NCBI GenBank assembly: GCA_025355995.1
Contig: JANXYQ010000075.1
Span: 62,001 to 126,000 of the forward strand
Source of the DNA: Spirochaetaceae bacterium
Lineage (GTDB): Bacteria > Spirochaetota > Spirochaetia > Treponematales > Rectinemataceae
Direction of reading: 5' to 3'
Length of the DNA: 64,000 bases
This document shows, piece after piece, positions 9,776 through 18,471 of the stretch. The notes beneath the pieces were generated by a model, which worked only from the letters and a program-made list of their open reading frames with translations, did no database searches and was not told where the DNA came from. The position numbers and the translations under genes are program-made. Numbering within the stretch: the first letter of the stretch is position 1; each line of letters starts with the position of its first letter.

Positions 9776-9803
9776 ATTCTATCCGGTATTCGAATAAAGT
9801 CAA
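9776..9803 (-). promoter_or_regulatory. Sigma-70-like promoter of the HNH-like gene
   Basis: On the minus strand, TTGACT (9798-9803) and TAGAAT (9776-9781) are separated by 16 bases. The promoter lies in an AT-rich stretch upstream of the gene that starts at 9737. The rest of 9738-9972 shows no gene, only an 8-bp inverted repeat (CGAAAGGC at 9909-9916 with its complement at 9935-9942) of unknown meaning. Confidence 0.6.
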
Positions 9804-9972
9804 TATATATTTACGTTACAATATAGTCTCTGCGCCGCGATGGGTGGGGGGGGAGCCGACCCTTCAGGCCTCGTCATCCTGTCTCGGCGCCGTCCATGGC
9901 CCCTCGACCGAAAGGCTTCCTCAAATGATCGGATGCCTTTCGGAGCGTTTCCCCGTTCATCTCCCGCCACCG

Positions 9973-10007
9973 TAAAAATGCGAGAACCTCCCGAATGGGA
10001 GGTTCTC
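9973..10007 (-). terminator. Rho-independent terminator of ssrA
   Basis: A perfect 11-bp stem (GAGAACCTCCC paired with GGGAGGTTCTC) with a four-base loop spans 9982-10007. On the minus strand it is followed by GCATTTTT. It begins seven bases beyond the mature 3' end of the tmRNA and ends that transcript. Confidence 0.9.
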
Positions 10008-10012
10008 AGGAA

Positions 10013-10367
<355 letters not shown>

Positions 10368-10405
10368 TTTGGGGATTCGCCGGGCAGTTTCGGATCGCTC
10401 CTTAA

Positions 10406-10434
10406 ACTATACTTACTAATCGGTCGAGGGTCAA
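10406..10434 (-). promoter_or_regulatory. ssrA promoter
   Basis: On the minus strand, TTGACC (10429-10434) and TATAGT (10406-10411) are separated by exactly 17 bases. The -35 box overlaps the stop codon of mnmA (10431-10433). Transcription should begin near 10400, giving a leader of about 30 nt that RNase P would remove to create the mature 5' end. Confidence 0.8.
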
Positions 10435-11588
10435 TGAAGGCGCTGGAGCGAACCTTCGATGATCCCGCCGCCAAGGACGAAGCCCTCGACATCGTAAATG
10501 ACGATCGATTGGCCGGGGGCGAGGGCCCTCTGGCTATCGTCGAAGGACACGCGGCAAGCCCCCTCGGCGCCGGGCTCGAAGGAGCAGGCGACGGGCTTCT
10601 GGTTTTGCCTGACTTTGGCGAAGCCCTTGAACGGCGCCTCTCCGGCGTCGGACCCGGCGTAGAAGCGGAAATCCGAGGCGACGAGGCCGTCCGCGAACAG
10701 TCCGCTATTCGGCCCGACTATCACACGATTCCTCGCGGCGTCGAGGCCGACGACGTAGAGGGCCTCCGAGTCCGCGCATCCTGCTTCGGTCGACGCGCTG
10801 GCGCTGGCGCTTGCGCCGGCGCTCGCGCCGATACCCAGGCCCCGCCTCTGACCGATGGTGTAGAAGGGCAAGCCGCGATGCCGGCCGAGGACCCTGCCCT
10901 CGGCGTCGACGATATCTCCGCTTTCCGGGGACTGGTCCGCGAAAAGGGCAGAATAGTCCCCGCCCGCGATAAAATCCTGGCTCTCCGGCTTGTCTGCGAG
11001 TTCGAGCCCGTATCGTCGAGCGAGTTCCCTAACCTGGGGCTTAGTAAGTTCGCCGAGGGGGAAAAGCACCTTCGCGAGAATTTCCGGGCCCAATTTGTAA
11101 AGGAAATAACTCTGATCCTTGGCCGGGTCGAGGGCGGCTCGAAGACGGGGCCTGCCTTCTGTGCCCTTGCCTATCCGAGCGTAATGACCGGTAGCGAAAT
11201 ATTCGAAATCGAGGCCGAGTTCCTGTGCCCTCTCGGTTAAAAAGCCGAATTTCAACTCGCTATTGCATACGATGCAAGGATTTGGCGTTCTTCCCGCCAA
11301 GTATTCCTTACGAAAATATTCAAGCACTCGCTTTTCATATTCCGCGCAGAGATCGATTGCCTTGTATTCGATTCCGAGTTTTATACAGAGCTCTTCGCAG
11401 GCCGCGACGTCCTCGGCCTCGCCGGGACCGTAGCAGGCCTCTTTGGCGCTGGCGGGAATGGATATAGTCCCGCTCCAGATCTTCATCGTAATGCCTACGA
11501 CCGAATGACCCTCCTCCACGAGGAGGGCCGCCGCGACCGCCGAGTCTACGCCGCCCGAAAGGCCGACGGCAATCTTCTTTGGGCTCAT
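10431..11588 (-). CDS. mnmA: tRNA-specific 2-thiouridylase MnmA
   Basis: Adds sulfur to the wobble uridine (U34) of tRNA-Lys, Glu and Gln in the cytoplasm. The N-terminal PP-loop ATP site GLSGGVDS is at residues 9-16. The tRNA-binding and sulfur-accepting segment GRTPNPCIVCN gives Cys105 and Cys108, and DQSYFLYKL follows. The usual third cysteine in SQDICF is absent: the sequence reads KPESQDFIAGGDY. A low-complexity Ala/Ser insert (GASAGASASASASTE) lies in the C-terminal half. Length (385 aa) is normal. No Shine-Dalgarno precedes the ATG; a TACACT hexamer ends eight bases before it, suggesting a leaderless message. Confidence 0.95.
   Translation of the reverse strand: MSPKKIAVGLSGGVDSAVAAALLVEEGHSVVGITMKIWSGTISIPASAKEACYGPGEAEDVAACEELCIKLGIEYKAIDLCAEYEKRVLEYFRKEYLAGRTPNPCIVCNSELKFGFLTERAQELGLDFEYFATGHYARIGKGTEGRPRLRAALDPAKDQSYFLYKLGPEILAKVLFPLGELTKPQVRELARRYGLELADKPESQDFIAGGDYSALFADQSPESGDIVDAEGRVLGRHRGLPFYTIGQRRGLGIGASAGASASASASTEAGCADSEALYVVGLDAARNRVIVGPNSGLFADGLVASDFRFYAGSDAGEAPFKGFAKVRQNQKPVACSFEPGAEGACRVSFDDSQRALAPGQSIVIYDVEGFVLGGGIIEGSLQRLH
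10793..10830. repeat. GCGCTG/GCGCTT short tandem repeat inside mnmA
   Basis: About six imperfect copies of a six-base unit (GCGCTG, GCGCTT, GCGCCG and so on) encode the Ala/Ser-rich insert of MnmA. The repeat keeps the reading frame, so copy-number changes would only lengthen or shorten the loop. Confidence 0.7.
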
Positions 11589-11736
11589 CTGGATTTAGTG
11601 TAGCACGAGCGCCTATAACGAGTTAATATGCATACTGGGCAAAGGGCTGCAGGGGTGATATAGTGTCGGCGTGGATTGTTTTACATGGGTAGGCAAAAAA
11701 TCCGCCAGCAAGGGCGCGGGCCCCGGAGAAAAAAAA

Positions 11737-12936
11737 TTGAATAGACCCGGTCGCACGATCGTACTCGTTTCCATCGCCATCCTCTCGCTATCGGCGTGCC
11801 TCCTCTCGGCGAGCGCCGAGGCTTCTCCCGCGATTGCGAAGTTCGCGGCCAAGGGTTTCCCCGACAATTCCGACCTTCGCGGCCGGCTCTTCGCGTACGT
11901 GATCGGAGCCTCTCGCGAAGTCGCCCTCGCCTACGGCGAAAAGCAGCTCCAGTCCTCCGCCGGGCCGGTAACCGTCCGGGTAGAGAAGCGGAGCGCCGAT
12001 TTCATCGTCGAGTTCCTGAACTCGGGCTCCGCGGGCCCCGGCGCGGCCGGCCGAGGCTCGGTCTTCATCCAACGCGGGAACGCGAAAGGCAATTACATCC
12101 TGCAGGCGCGCATCCTCCTCGAGGACGACCCTTCCTGTTATCTCACCCTGTATCCATCGGGCTCGGGCACGAGGGGCGACGTTGTCATGTACGGCGCCGT
12201 GGTCAAGAAGGGCCTGTTCCTCTCGGACATGATCTATAGGATACTCCTCCTCTCCTTCTCCGACATCGTCGACGCCACGAGCCGATCCTTCGACTGGGGC
12301 GGGATATTCAAATTCGGGACCAAGGACGATGATTACGCGACCGAGATTCGGTCGGCCCTCGCCGCTGCCGCCGAGCAGGCGCCCGTGGCTGCCGCGGCGA
12401 GCGCCGCGCCGATAGCCCTCGGCGCCGCATCCGGGAGGATCGCCCTCGCGGCCTCCCCCTCCATCCCCGCCGCGAGTTCCCAGGACGCCGCCGCGAAGGC
12501 GCCGCGTCCCCTCAAGATAGCCTCCTCCATCGATCGCGCGGCCTCGCCGGAAGCCCTGGTGCTCGATCTTTCGGCCTCGGGCGAGTCGGGGGTCCGCGAG
12601 ATTTCCGTCGCGGCCGATGCGGCGCCTGCCTTCGCGGACGACAGGGGCGATCCTCTCGCCAAGGCCGCCTACGTGGATTTCCCGCGCTACGACTCGAAGG
12701 GCCTCTCCCTCGCCGCGGCCCGCGCCGCTCTCTTCCTCGACCTCCAGGCGAACCCCGGCTCGGCCTACGCCCTCATCGGCGAGGGCTTGCGCGCGACGAT
12801 CGTCCCCGCCTACGACGAGGCGGGAAGGCTCGCCTTCTCCGTCTTCTCGGGCGGCAAGGAAACGGGCTGGGACGAGCTCGCCGCGGGCAAGCGCGACCTG
12901 AAAGTCCGGATAATCCGCGTGCCCGCGCGAGGCTGA
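11737..12936 (+). CDS. Secreted or periplasmic protein of unknown function
   Basis: No family is recognised. The TTG start at 11737 is preferred: it has GGAG seven bases upstream and begins a normal signal peptide (LNRPGRTIVLVSIAILSLSA, cleavage near Ala-Ser-Ala-Glu-Ala). The frame is open to a GTG at 11671. The mature part has a globular domain of about 190 residues (DLRGRLFAYVIGASREVALA is its start), an Ala/Pro-rich linker of roughly 90 residues, and a short C-terminal domain with alternating beta-strand patterns. This suggests two periplasmic domains joined by a flexible tether. It stands alone between mnmA, which is divergent, and the decarboxylase genes 49 bases downstream. Confidence 0.8.
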   Translation: MNRPGRTIVLVSIAILSLSACLLSASAEASPAIAKFAAKGFPDNSDLRGRLFAYVIGASREVALAYGEKQLQSSAGPVTVRVEKRSADFIVEFLNSGSAGPGAAGRGSVFIQRGNAKGNYILQARILLEDDPSCYLTLYPSGSGTRGDVVMYGAVVKKGLFLSDMIYRILLLSFSDIVDATSRSFDWGGIFKFGTKDDDYATEIRSALAAAAEQAPVAAAASAAPIALGAASGRIALAASPSIPAASSQDAAAKAPRPLKIASSIDRAASPEALVLDLSASGESGVREISVAADAAPAFADDRGDPLAKAAYVDFPRYDSKGLSLAAARAALFLDLQANPGSAYALIGEGLRATIVPAYDEAGRLAFSVFSGGKETGWDELAAGKRDLKVRIIRVPARG

Positions 12937-12985
12937 GCGGAGCGAATCGGCCGGCCTCAATAATTCGTCCTCCCGGAGCCCAGCA

Positions 12986-14119
12986 ATGCACGATCTCTTC
13001 GTCGGTTTCACCTCCGTGACGTGGCAGAACTTCGTCATGTACGCGGTAGGCCTCGTCCTGATCTGGCTCGCCGTCAAGAAAGGCTACGAGCCGATGCTCC
13101 TACTGCCGATCGGTTTCGGAGCCATACTCGTCAACCTGCCCCTGGCCTCGGTCTGGTCCTACGGGGAACAGCCCGGCTTCCTCGGGGTGCTCTACTCCGC
13201 CGGCATCCGGACCGAGCTCTTTCCCCTGCTCATCTTCATCGCGGTGGGCGCGATGATCGACTTCGGCCCCCTCTTCAAGAATCCCCTGATGATATTCTTC
13301 GGGGCCGCGGCCCAGTTCGGCATCTTCGCCACGATGGTCATCGCGACCCTCCCGCCCTTCAATTTCAGCCTCAAGGAGGCGGCGAGCATCGGGATCATCG
13401 GGGCCGCCGACGGGCCGACGAGCATCTTCGTCGCCAGCCTCTTCGCGCCCAAGTACCTCGCGGCCATCTCGGTGGCTGCCTACTCGTACATGTCCCTCGT
13501 GCCCCTCATCCAGCCGCCGGTCATAAGGCTGCTTACGACCAAGCGCGAGCGCGGCATCCACATGGAATACAAAGAGTCCACGGTGCCCAAGTGGCTCAAG
13601 ATACTCTTCCCCATAACGGTGACCTGCGTCGCGGGCTTCGTGGCCCCCATGTCCGTGCCCCTCATCGGGAGTCTCATGTTCGGCAACCTCATCCGGGAGT
13701 CCCTGGTGCTCGAGCGCCTTTCCCAGACGGCCCAGAACGAGCTCGCCTACCTCGTCACCCTCCTGCTCGGCATCACGATCGGAGCGAGCATGACGGCGGC
13801 CAATTTCCTCGACCTCAAGACCCTCATGATCATGGGCATGGGCCTCGTCGCCTTCGTCTTCGACACCGCGGGAGGCGTGCTCTTCGCCAAGCTCGTGAAC
13901 CTCTTCCTGCCCAAGGGCAAGAAGATCAACCCGATGATCGGGGCCTGCGGCATCTCGGCTTTCCCGATGTCGGCGCGCATCGTGCAGAAGATGGCGAGCG
14001 AGGAGGAAAGGGGCAATATCATACTGATGCACGCCATCGGTTCGAACGTATCCGGGCAGGTGGGATCGGTGATCGCGGGCGGGATGATCCTCGCCCTCGT
14101 GCCGCTCCTGGCCAAGTGA
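12986..14119 (+). CDS. Sodium-translocating decarboxylase beta subunit (OadB/GcdB/MmdB type)
   Basis: Multi-pass inner-membrane subunit of 377 residues that couples decarboxylation of a carboxybiotin carrier to sodium export. The family signature GIIGAADGPTSIFVASLFAP is intact near residues 137-156; its Asp is essential for sodium movement in studied members. The second conserved helix (NPMIGACGISAFPMSARIVQ) is also present. Whether the substrate is oxaloacetate, methylmalonyl-CoA or glutaconyl-CoA cannot be decided because the carboxyltransferase alpha subunit and biotin carrier are not in this window. A small gamma-like gene follows nine bases downstream. Confidence 0.93.
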   Translation: MHDLFVGFTSVTWQNFVMYAVGLVLIWLAVKKGYEPMLLLPIGFGAILVNLPLASVWSYGEQPGFLGVLYSAGIRTELFPLLIFIAVGAMIDFGPLFKNPLMIFFGAAAQFGIFATMVIATLPPFNFSLKEAASIGIIGAADGPTSIFVASLFAPKYLAAISVAAYSYMSLVPLIQPPVIRLLTTKRERGIHMEYKESTVPKWLKILFPITVTCVAGFVAPMSVPLIGSLMFGNLIRESLVLERLSQTAQNELAYLVTLLLGITIGASMTAANFLDLKTLMIMGMGLVAFVFDTAGGVLFAKLVNLFLPKGKKINPMIGACGISAFPMSARIVQKMASEEERGNIILMHAIGSNVSGQVGSVIAGGMILALVPLLAK

Positions 14120-14128
14120 GGCGGAATA

Positions 14129-14281
14129 ATGGATAGCCTAATCGAGAGCCTGAAATCGGCGAGCGTCCTCGTCCAGGCACTGGCGGTCAGCGCTGGCGGC
14201 CTCATCGGGGTCTTCTCCACCCTGGCGCTCTTCTTCGCGATGATCCTCGTCGCGGGCAAGCTGGCCAAGGAAGGGAATTGA
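14129..14281 (+). CDS. OadG-like small membrane subunit, 50 aa
   Basis: A 50-residue protein with one central hydrophobic helix (GGLIGVFSTLALFFAMILVA) and a short basic tail ending KLAKEGN. Small single-helix proteins with this layout are the gamma (OadG-type) subunits that tether the sodium-pump decarboxylase complex in the membrane. The gene begins nine bases after the beta-subunit stop with a ribosome site (GAGGCGG), and a strong hairpin terminator follows immediately. It is too short for most gene callers. The function rests on position and shape, since gamma subunits are poorly conserved. Confidence 0.75.
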   Translation: MDSLIESLKSASVLVQALAVSAGGLIGVFSTLALFFAMILVAGKLAKEGN

Positions 14282-14317
14282 GCGGGGGAGGAACCTTCAG
14301 GGAAGGTTCTTCCCCGC
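14282..14317. terminator. Hairpin between convergent genes
   Basis: An inverted repeat (GAACCTTC with GAAGGTTC, extended by GC-rich arms GCGGGG and CCCCGC with one bulge) starts right after the OadG-like stop codon and covers the stop codon of the converging Nudix gene. It can end transcription from both sides. There is no long T run. Confidence 0.65.
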
Positions 14318-14869
14318 GTATCCTCGCGGCGCGTATCCTCGCGAGCCCCCCACTTTCAAGAGGCGGTAAGCGCCGATCGCCCGCGCGAGCGAAGGGAAGG
14401 CCAGGTCCTCACTTCTCAGCTCGGATAGCGCGACCATCCTGATCGCCGTCGCCTCCCCGTCCGCCGGCGCGAAACCCGGCAGCGCGGAGCCGCTCGGGAA
14501 CCGATAGTAGAAAAAGAAATCGCAGGTGCTGTACGAAACGCTGCCGTACTCGTAGGAGTTGGGGAAGCTGCCGAGGAAGGCCAAGGCGGGCGGTGCCCAG
14601 CTTATCTCTTCGAGGCACTCCCGCAGGGCGGCGTCCTCCGCCCGCTCGCCGGGATCGACGAAGCCGCCCGGCAGGCCCAGTTTGCCCCTGCTGGGCTCCC
14701 GCGCCCGTTCGAGGAAGACGATCTCGCCCGCCAGGTCGATGATCACCCCTGACGCCGTCGCGACATTATGGAAGTATTCGAAGCCGCAATACCGGCAATG
14801 CAGGCGCTTGCCCTCGAGGAAGGAAGGATCGCCGGCGCCGCAGGAAGGGCAGAATTTGAAGGAATTCAT
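14297..14869 (-). CDS. Nudix hydrolase with N-terminal zinc ribbon
   Basis: Cytoplasmic hydrolase of nucleoside-diphosphate-linked compounds, 190 residues. The N-terminus carries a zinc ribbon (CPSCG and CRYCG), as in NudC/YfcD-like and related proteins. The Nudix box GGFVDPGERAEDAALRECLE continues with EI, giving the complete metal-binding REXXEE pattern. The substrate cannot be read from the sequence. The start at 14869 (MNSFKFCPSCG) places the zinc ribbon at the very N-terminus. It has no Shine-Dalgarno, and TATACT ends six bases before the ATG, so the message may be leaderless. Confidence 0.9.
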   Translation of the reverse strand: MNSFKFCPSCGAGDPSFLEGKRLHCRYCGFEYFHNVATASGVIIDLAGEIVFLERAREPSRGKLGLPGGFVDPGERAEDAALRECLEEISWAPPALAFLGSFPNSYEYGSVSYSTCDFFFYYRFPSGSALPGFAPADGEATAIRMVALSELRSEDLAFPSLARAIGAYRLLKVGGSRGYAPRGYAGKNLP

Positions 14870-14875
14870 GGCGCG

Positions 14876-14881
14876 AGTATA
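14876..14881 (-). promoter_or_regulatory. -10 hexamer of a probable leaderless Nudix transcript
   Basis: TATACT on the minus strand, six bases before the ATG at 14869. A second overlapping TATACT is at 14881-14886. No good -35 box is seen. The stretch 14870-14927 also holds the promoter of the divergent small membrane protein. Confidence 0.5.
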
Positions 14882-14927
14882 GTATACTAACGGCGATAGC
14901 GACCATATCGTTCCATCCGAGGCGAAA

Positions 14928-15242
14928 ATGCGTTCACTTCTCATCGGCCTATGCGTCGGCGCCGTCGCCGGCATTCTGGACATCCTGCCCATGGTCCTGA
15001 AGAAGATGCCCGCGCGGGCCGTGCTATCGGCCTTCGTCCAATGGGTGGCGCTCGGCCTGGTCATCGCGCACGTCCGCAGCCCCCTGCCCCAGTGGCTTAG
15101 CGGCCTCGCGGTCGGCCTCCTTTGCTCCGTCCCCATAGTCCTTATCGTCTCCGAGAAGGAGCCGGCATCGGTCCCGATAATACTGGGTACATCGACGGCG
15201 CTCGGCGCCCTTTGCGGGCTCGCCGTAGGCCTCATCGGCTAG
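14928..15242 (+). CDS. Small multi-pass membrane protein, unknown function
   Basis: A 104-residue protein with about four short hydrophobic helices and almost no soluble part. It opens MRSLLIGLCVGAVAGILDIL, with a Gly-rich helix interrupted by an Asp. A later helix is WLSGLAVGLLCSVPIVLIVS. No family is recognised. It is divergent from the Nudix gene and ends four bases before the end of carB, which lies on the other strand. Confidence 0.75.
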   Translation: MRSLLIGLCVGAVAGILDILPMVLKKMPARAVLSAFVQWVALGLVIAHVRSPLPQWLSGLAVGLLCSVPIVLIVSEKEPASVPIILGTSTALGALCGLAVGLIG

Positions 15243-15246
15243 CGGC

Positions 15247-18200
15247 TCAGCGGTACTCCTCCCAGGCCTTGACCTCGAGGCCGCGCTCGCGCGCCTGGGC
15301 GAGGGCCTCGGTGAGCCGCCGCGCCACCTTGATGTCGGTGACGAGGGGGATGTCGAAGTCGATGGCCATCCTGCGGATGATGTAGTCGTTGCGCAGTTCC
15401 TTCTCGCCGTTGTTCTTCGGGATGTTGATGACGAGGTCGAACTCGCGGGCCCGGAGCATGGTCGCGATGTTGGGCTCGCCCTTCTCGAGGGGCCAGTGCA
15501 GGGCGGTCGCCGCGACTCCGTTGTCGACGAGGAACTTGGCCGTGCCCTTCGAGGCGTGTATCTCGTAGCCCATCGCCGCGAGGCTGCGCGCGCCGCCCAG
15601 GAACTCGACCTTGTCGCTCATCGGTCCCGTCGAGAGCAGGATGCGCTTTTTGGGGACGCGCACGCCGACCGACAGCATGGCCTTGAGGAAGGCGTCGTTG
15701 AGGTCCCGCCCGATGCAGCCGACCTCTCCCGTGGAGGCCATCTCCACGCCGAGCACCGGGTCCGCGCCGTGCAGGCGCGAGAAGCTGAACTGCGCGGCCT
15801 TGACGCCTACCCACTCGAGGTCGAGCGAGGAGGAGGCGGGCTTCTCGTAGGGCGCGTCGAGTATGGCCTTCGTGGCCAGATCGATCATGTTCACGCGGGC
15901 GACCTTGGAGCAGAAGGGGAAGCTCCGCGAGGCGCGCAGGTTGCATTCGATGACGCTCACCCGGTTGTCCTTCGCGATGAACTGGATGTTGAAGGGACCG
16001 GTGATCCTCAGGGCCCGCGCTATGTCCGTCGCGACCTTTCGCACCTTGCGCACGGTCTCGATGTACAGGCGCTGGGGCGGCATGACGACGGTCGCGTCGC
16101 CCGAGTGCACGCCGGCGTTCTCGACGTGCTCGGTTATCGCCTGGAAGACGATCTCGCCGCGATGCGCGACCGCGTCGATCTCCACCTCCTTTGCGTCCTC
16201 GACGAACTTGGTGATGACCACGGGATGGTCGCCGCTGATGAGCGCGGCCTCGCCGAGGGCCGTCTTCAGGCTATCACGGTCCCAGGCGACGCACATGGCG
16301 GCGCCGGAGAGCACGTAGCTCGGGCGGACCAGCACGGGATAGCCCACCTCGTCGGCGAAGACGTAGGCCGTGCCCAGGTCGGTGAGCTCCCTCCAGGCCG
16401 GCTGCTCGATATGCAGGTCCTCGAGGAGGGCCGAGAATTTGTGCCTGTCCTCGGCCTTGTCGATGTCGCGCGCGTCCGTCCCGAGTATCACCGCGCCCGA
16501 GTCGAACAGGCGCATGGCCAGGTTGTTCGGTATCTGCCCGCCCATCGAGAGGACGATGCCCGAGGGGCGCTCGAATTCGTAGATGTCGAGCACGCGCTCG
16601 AGGGTGAGCTCCTCGAAGTAAAGCCGGTCGCAGACGTCGTAGTCAGTGCTGACGGTCTCGGGGTTGCAGTTGACCATGATCGAGGTCCGGCCGAGGGCGC
16701 GAGCGGTCTGGACGGCGTTGACGCAGCACCAGTCGAACTCGACGCTCGAGCCGATGCGGTAGGCGCCGGAGCCGAGGACTATCACCCCCGCGTCGGAGGG
16801 CTCCACGTCGTGGTCGACCCCCGCGTAGGTCGCGTAGAGGTAGTTGGTCTTGGCGGGATACTCGGCGGCGAGGGTGTCGATGCGCTTGAAGGCCGGCCTG
16901 ATGCCCTTGGCCTCGCGAATCGACCGCACCGCGGCCTCGCTCGCGCCCAGGAGCTCGCCGATCCGGGCGTCGGAGAAGCCGAGGCGCTTGGCCTCGAGGA
17001 GGAGCTCGCGCTCGGGGCGCGGCGTCGCTGCCGCGCCCGCGACTACCGTCGGCGTCGCTACCGCGACGATGGCCCTCTCGCAGCGCAGAACGTTGGCCAT
17101 CTTGCCCAGGAACCAGCGGTCGATCTTGGTGAGGCCGTGGATCTTGTCTATGGACCAGCCCTCGGAGAGGGCGCGGTAGACGGCGAAGAGCCGGCGGTCG
17201 GTGGGCCGCGAGAGGGCCCCTTTCAGGCCCTTGGCGTCGAGCCGGCTCAAGGCGGGGTCGGCGGACAGCCCCGGCGCACCGATGCCCGTCATCCTGAGGG
17301 CCTTCTGTAGGGCCTCCTCGAAGGTGCGGCCAATGGACATGACCTCGCCGACGGACTTCATCTCGCTCCCGATGCTGTCGTCGACGTCCTTGAACTTGCC
17401 GAGGTCCCAGCGCGGGACCTTGACGACGCAGTAGTCGAGGGCCGGCTCGAAGCAGCATCTGGTGGCGCGCGTTATGCGATTCTCGATCTCCTTCATTGTC
17501 CGGCCGAGGGCGAGCTTGGCGGCGACGAAGGCCAAGGGGTAGCCCGTGGCCTTGGAGGCGAGGGCCGAGCTTCGCGACAGCCTCGCGTTCACCTCGATGA
17601 CGCGATACTCCTCGGAATAGGGATCGAGGGCGTACTGGATGTTGCACTCTCCGACGATGCCGAGGTGGCCCACCACCTCGAGGGCCACGCGCCGCAGCTT
17701 GTGGTACTCGGAGTCGGTGAGGGTCTGGGACGGCGCGACGACTATGCTCTCTCCCGTGTGTATGCCCAGGGGGTCCAGGTTCTCCATGTTGCAGACCGTG
17801 ATGCAGTCGCCGGTCCTGTCGCGGACGACCTCGTACTCGATCTCTTTCCAGCCGCCGAGCCACTCCTCCACGAGGACCTGGGGCGAGACGGCGAGGGCCT
17901 TCTCGCAGCGCGCCCCCAGGCTCGCCTCGTCCTCGCAGAGTCCCGAGCCCGAGCCGCCGAGGGCGTAAGCCGCGCGGAGCATCACGGGGTAGCCGATCCG
18001 GCCGGCCGCCGCCAGGGCGCCTCCCAGGTCCGAGGCCGCCTCGCTGCGCGCCGTACACACGCCTATCTCCGCCAGCTTCTTAGCGAAGAGGTCGCGGTCC
18101 TCCGTCTCCTCTATCGCGCGCACCGGGCTTCCGAGGACGCGCACGCCGTGGCGGGCTAGCGCGCCTGAGCGGTCGAGGGCGACGCCGCAGTTGAGGGCGG

Positions 18201-18471
18201 TCTGGCCGCCGAAGGAGAGGAGGATGCCGTCGGGCTTCTCCTTCTCTATGACGCGCTCGACGAATTCGGGGGTGACGGGGAGGAAGTAGGTGGCGTCGGC
18301 CATGCCCTCGCTCGTCTGGATGGTGGCTATGTTCGGATTAATGAGGACCGTCGCCACGCCCTCCTCGCGGAGGGCCTTGAGGGCCTGCGAGCCGGAATAG
18401 TCGAACTCCCCGGCCTGGCCGATCTTGAGGCCGCCGGAGCCGAGGACGAGGACTCTTCTGATGTCGCTCAT
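15247..18471 (-). CDS. carB: Carbamoyl-phosphate synthase large subunit
   Basis: Makes carbamoyl phosphate from bicarbonate, ammonia (delivered by CarA) and two ATP, for pyrimidine and arginine synthesis. The 1074 residues match the usual length. Two homologous ATP-grasp halves are visible: the first begins VLVLGSGGLKIGQAGEFDYS, the second VIVLGSGAYRIGSSVEFDWC after an oligomerisation domain near residues 400-550. The C-terminal MGS-like allosteric domain ends VKAWEEYR. The ATG overlaps the carA stop in an ATGA arrangement, so the subunits are translationally coupled. Confidence 0.98.
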   Translation of the reverse strand: MSDIRRVLVLGSGGLKIGQAGEFDYSGSQALKALREEGVATVLINPNIATIQTSEGMADATYFLPVTPEFVERVIEKEKPDGILLSFGGQTALNCGVALDRSGALARHGVRVLGSPVRAIEETEDRDLFAKKLAEIGVCTARSEAASDLGGALAAAGRIGYPVMLRAAYALGGSGSGLCEDEASLGARCEKALAVSPQVLVEEWLGGWKEIEYEVVRDRTGDCITVCNMENLDPLGIHTGESIVVAPSQTLTDSEYHKLRRVALEVVGHLGIVGECNIQYALDPYSEEYRVIEVNARLSRSSALASKATGYPLAFVAAKLALGRTMKEIENRITRATRCCFEPALDYCVVKVPRWDLGKFKDVDDSIGSEMKSVGEVMSIGRTFEEALQKALRMTGIGAPGLSADPALSRLDAKGLKGALSRPTDRRLFAVYRALSEGWSIDKIHGLTKIDRWFLGKMANVLRCERAIVAVATPTVVAGAAATPRPERELLLEAKRLGFSDARIGELLGASEAAVRSIREAKGIRPAFKRIDTLAAEYPAKTNYLYATYAGVDHDVEPSDAGVIVLGSGAYRIGSSVEFDWCCVNAVQTARALGRTSIMVNCNPETVSTDYDVCDRLYFEELTLERVLDIYEFERPSGIVLSMGGQIPNNLAMRLFDSGAVILGTDARDIDKAEDRHKFSALLEDLHIEQPAWRELTDLGTAYVFADEVGYPVLVRPSYVLSGAAMCVAWDRDSLKTALGEAALISGDHPVVITKFVEDAKEVEIDAVAHRGEIVFQAITEHVENAGVHSGDATVVMPPQRLYIETVRKVRKVATDIARALRITGPFNIQFIAKDNRVSVIECNLRASRSFPFCSKVARVNMIDLATKAILDAPYEKPASSSLDLEWVGVKAAQFSFSRLHGADPVLGVEMASTGEVGCIGRDLNDAFLKAMLSVGVRVPKKRILLSTGPMSDKVEFLGGARSLAAMGYEIHASKGTAKFLVDNGVAATALHWPLEKGEPNIATMLRAREFDLVINIPKNNGEKELRNDYIIRRMAIDFDIPLVTDIKVARRLTEALAQARERGLEVKAWEEYR

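Noticed and set aside
9909-9942. 8-bp inverted repeat as a terminator
   Set aside because: It has an 18-base loop and no T run on either strand, and a much better terminator for ssrA lies just beside it.
15496-17310. A 600-codon open frame antisense to carB
   Set aside because: High G+C in codon third positions opens long antisense frames. carB is a perfect full-length match on the other strand, and the antisense product has no domain and is low in complexity.
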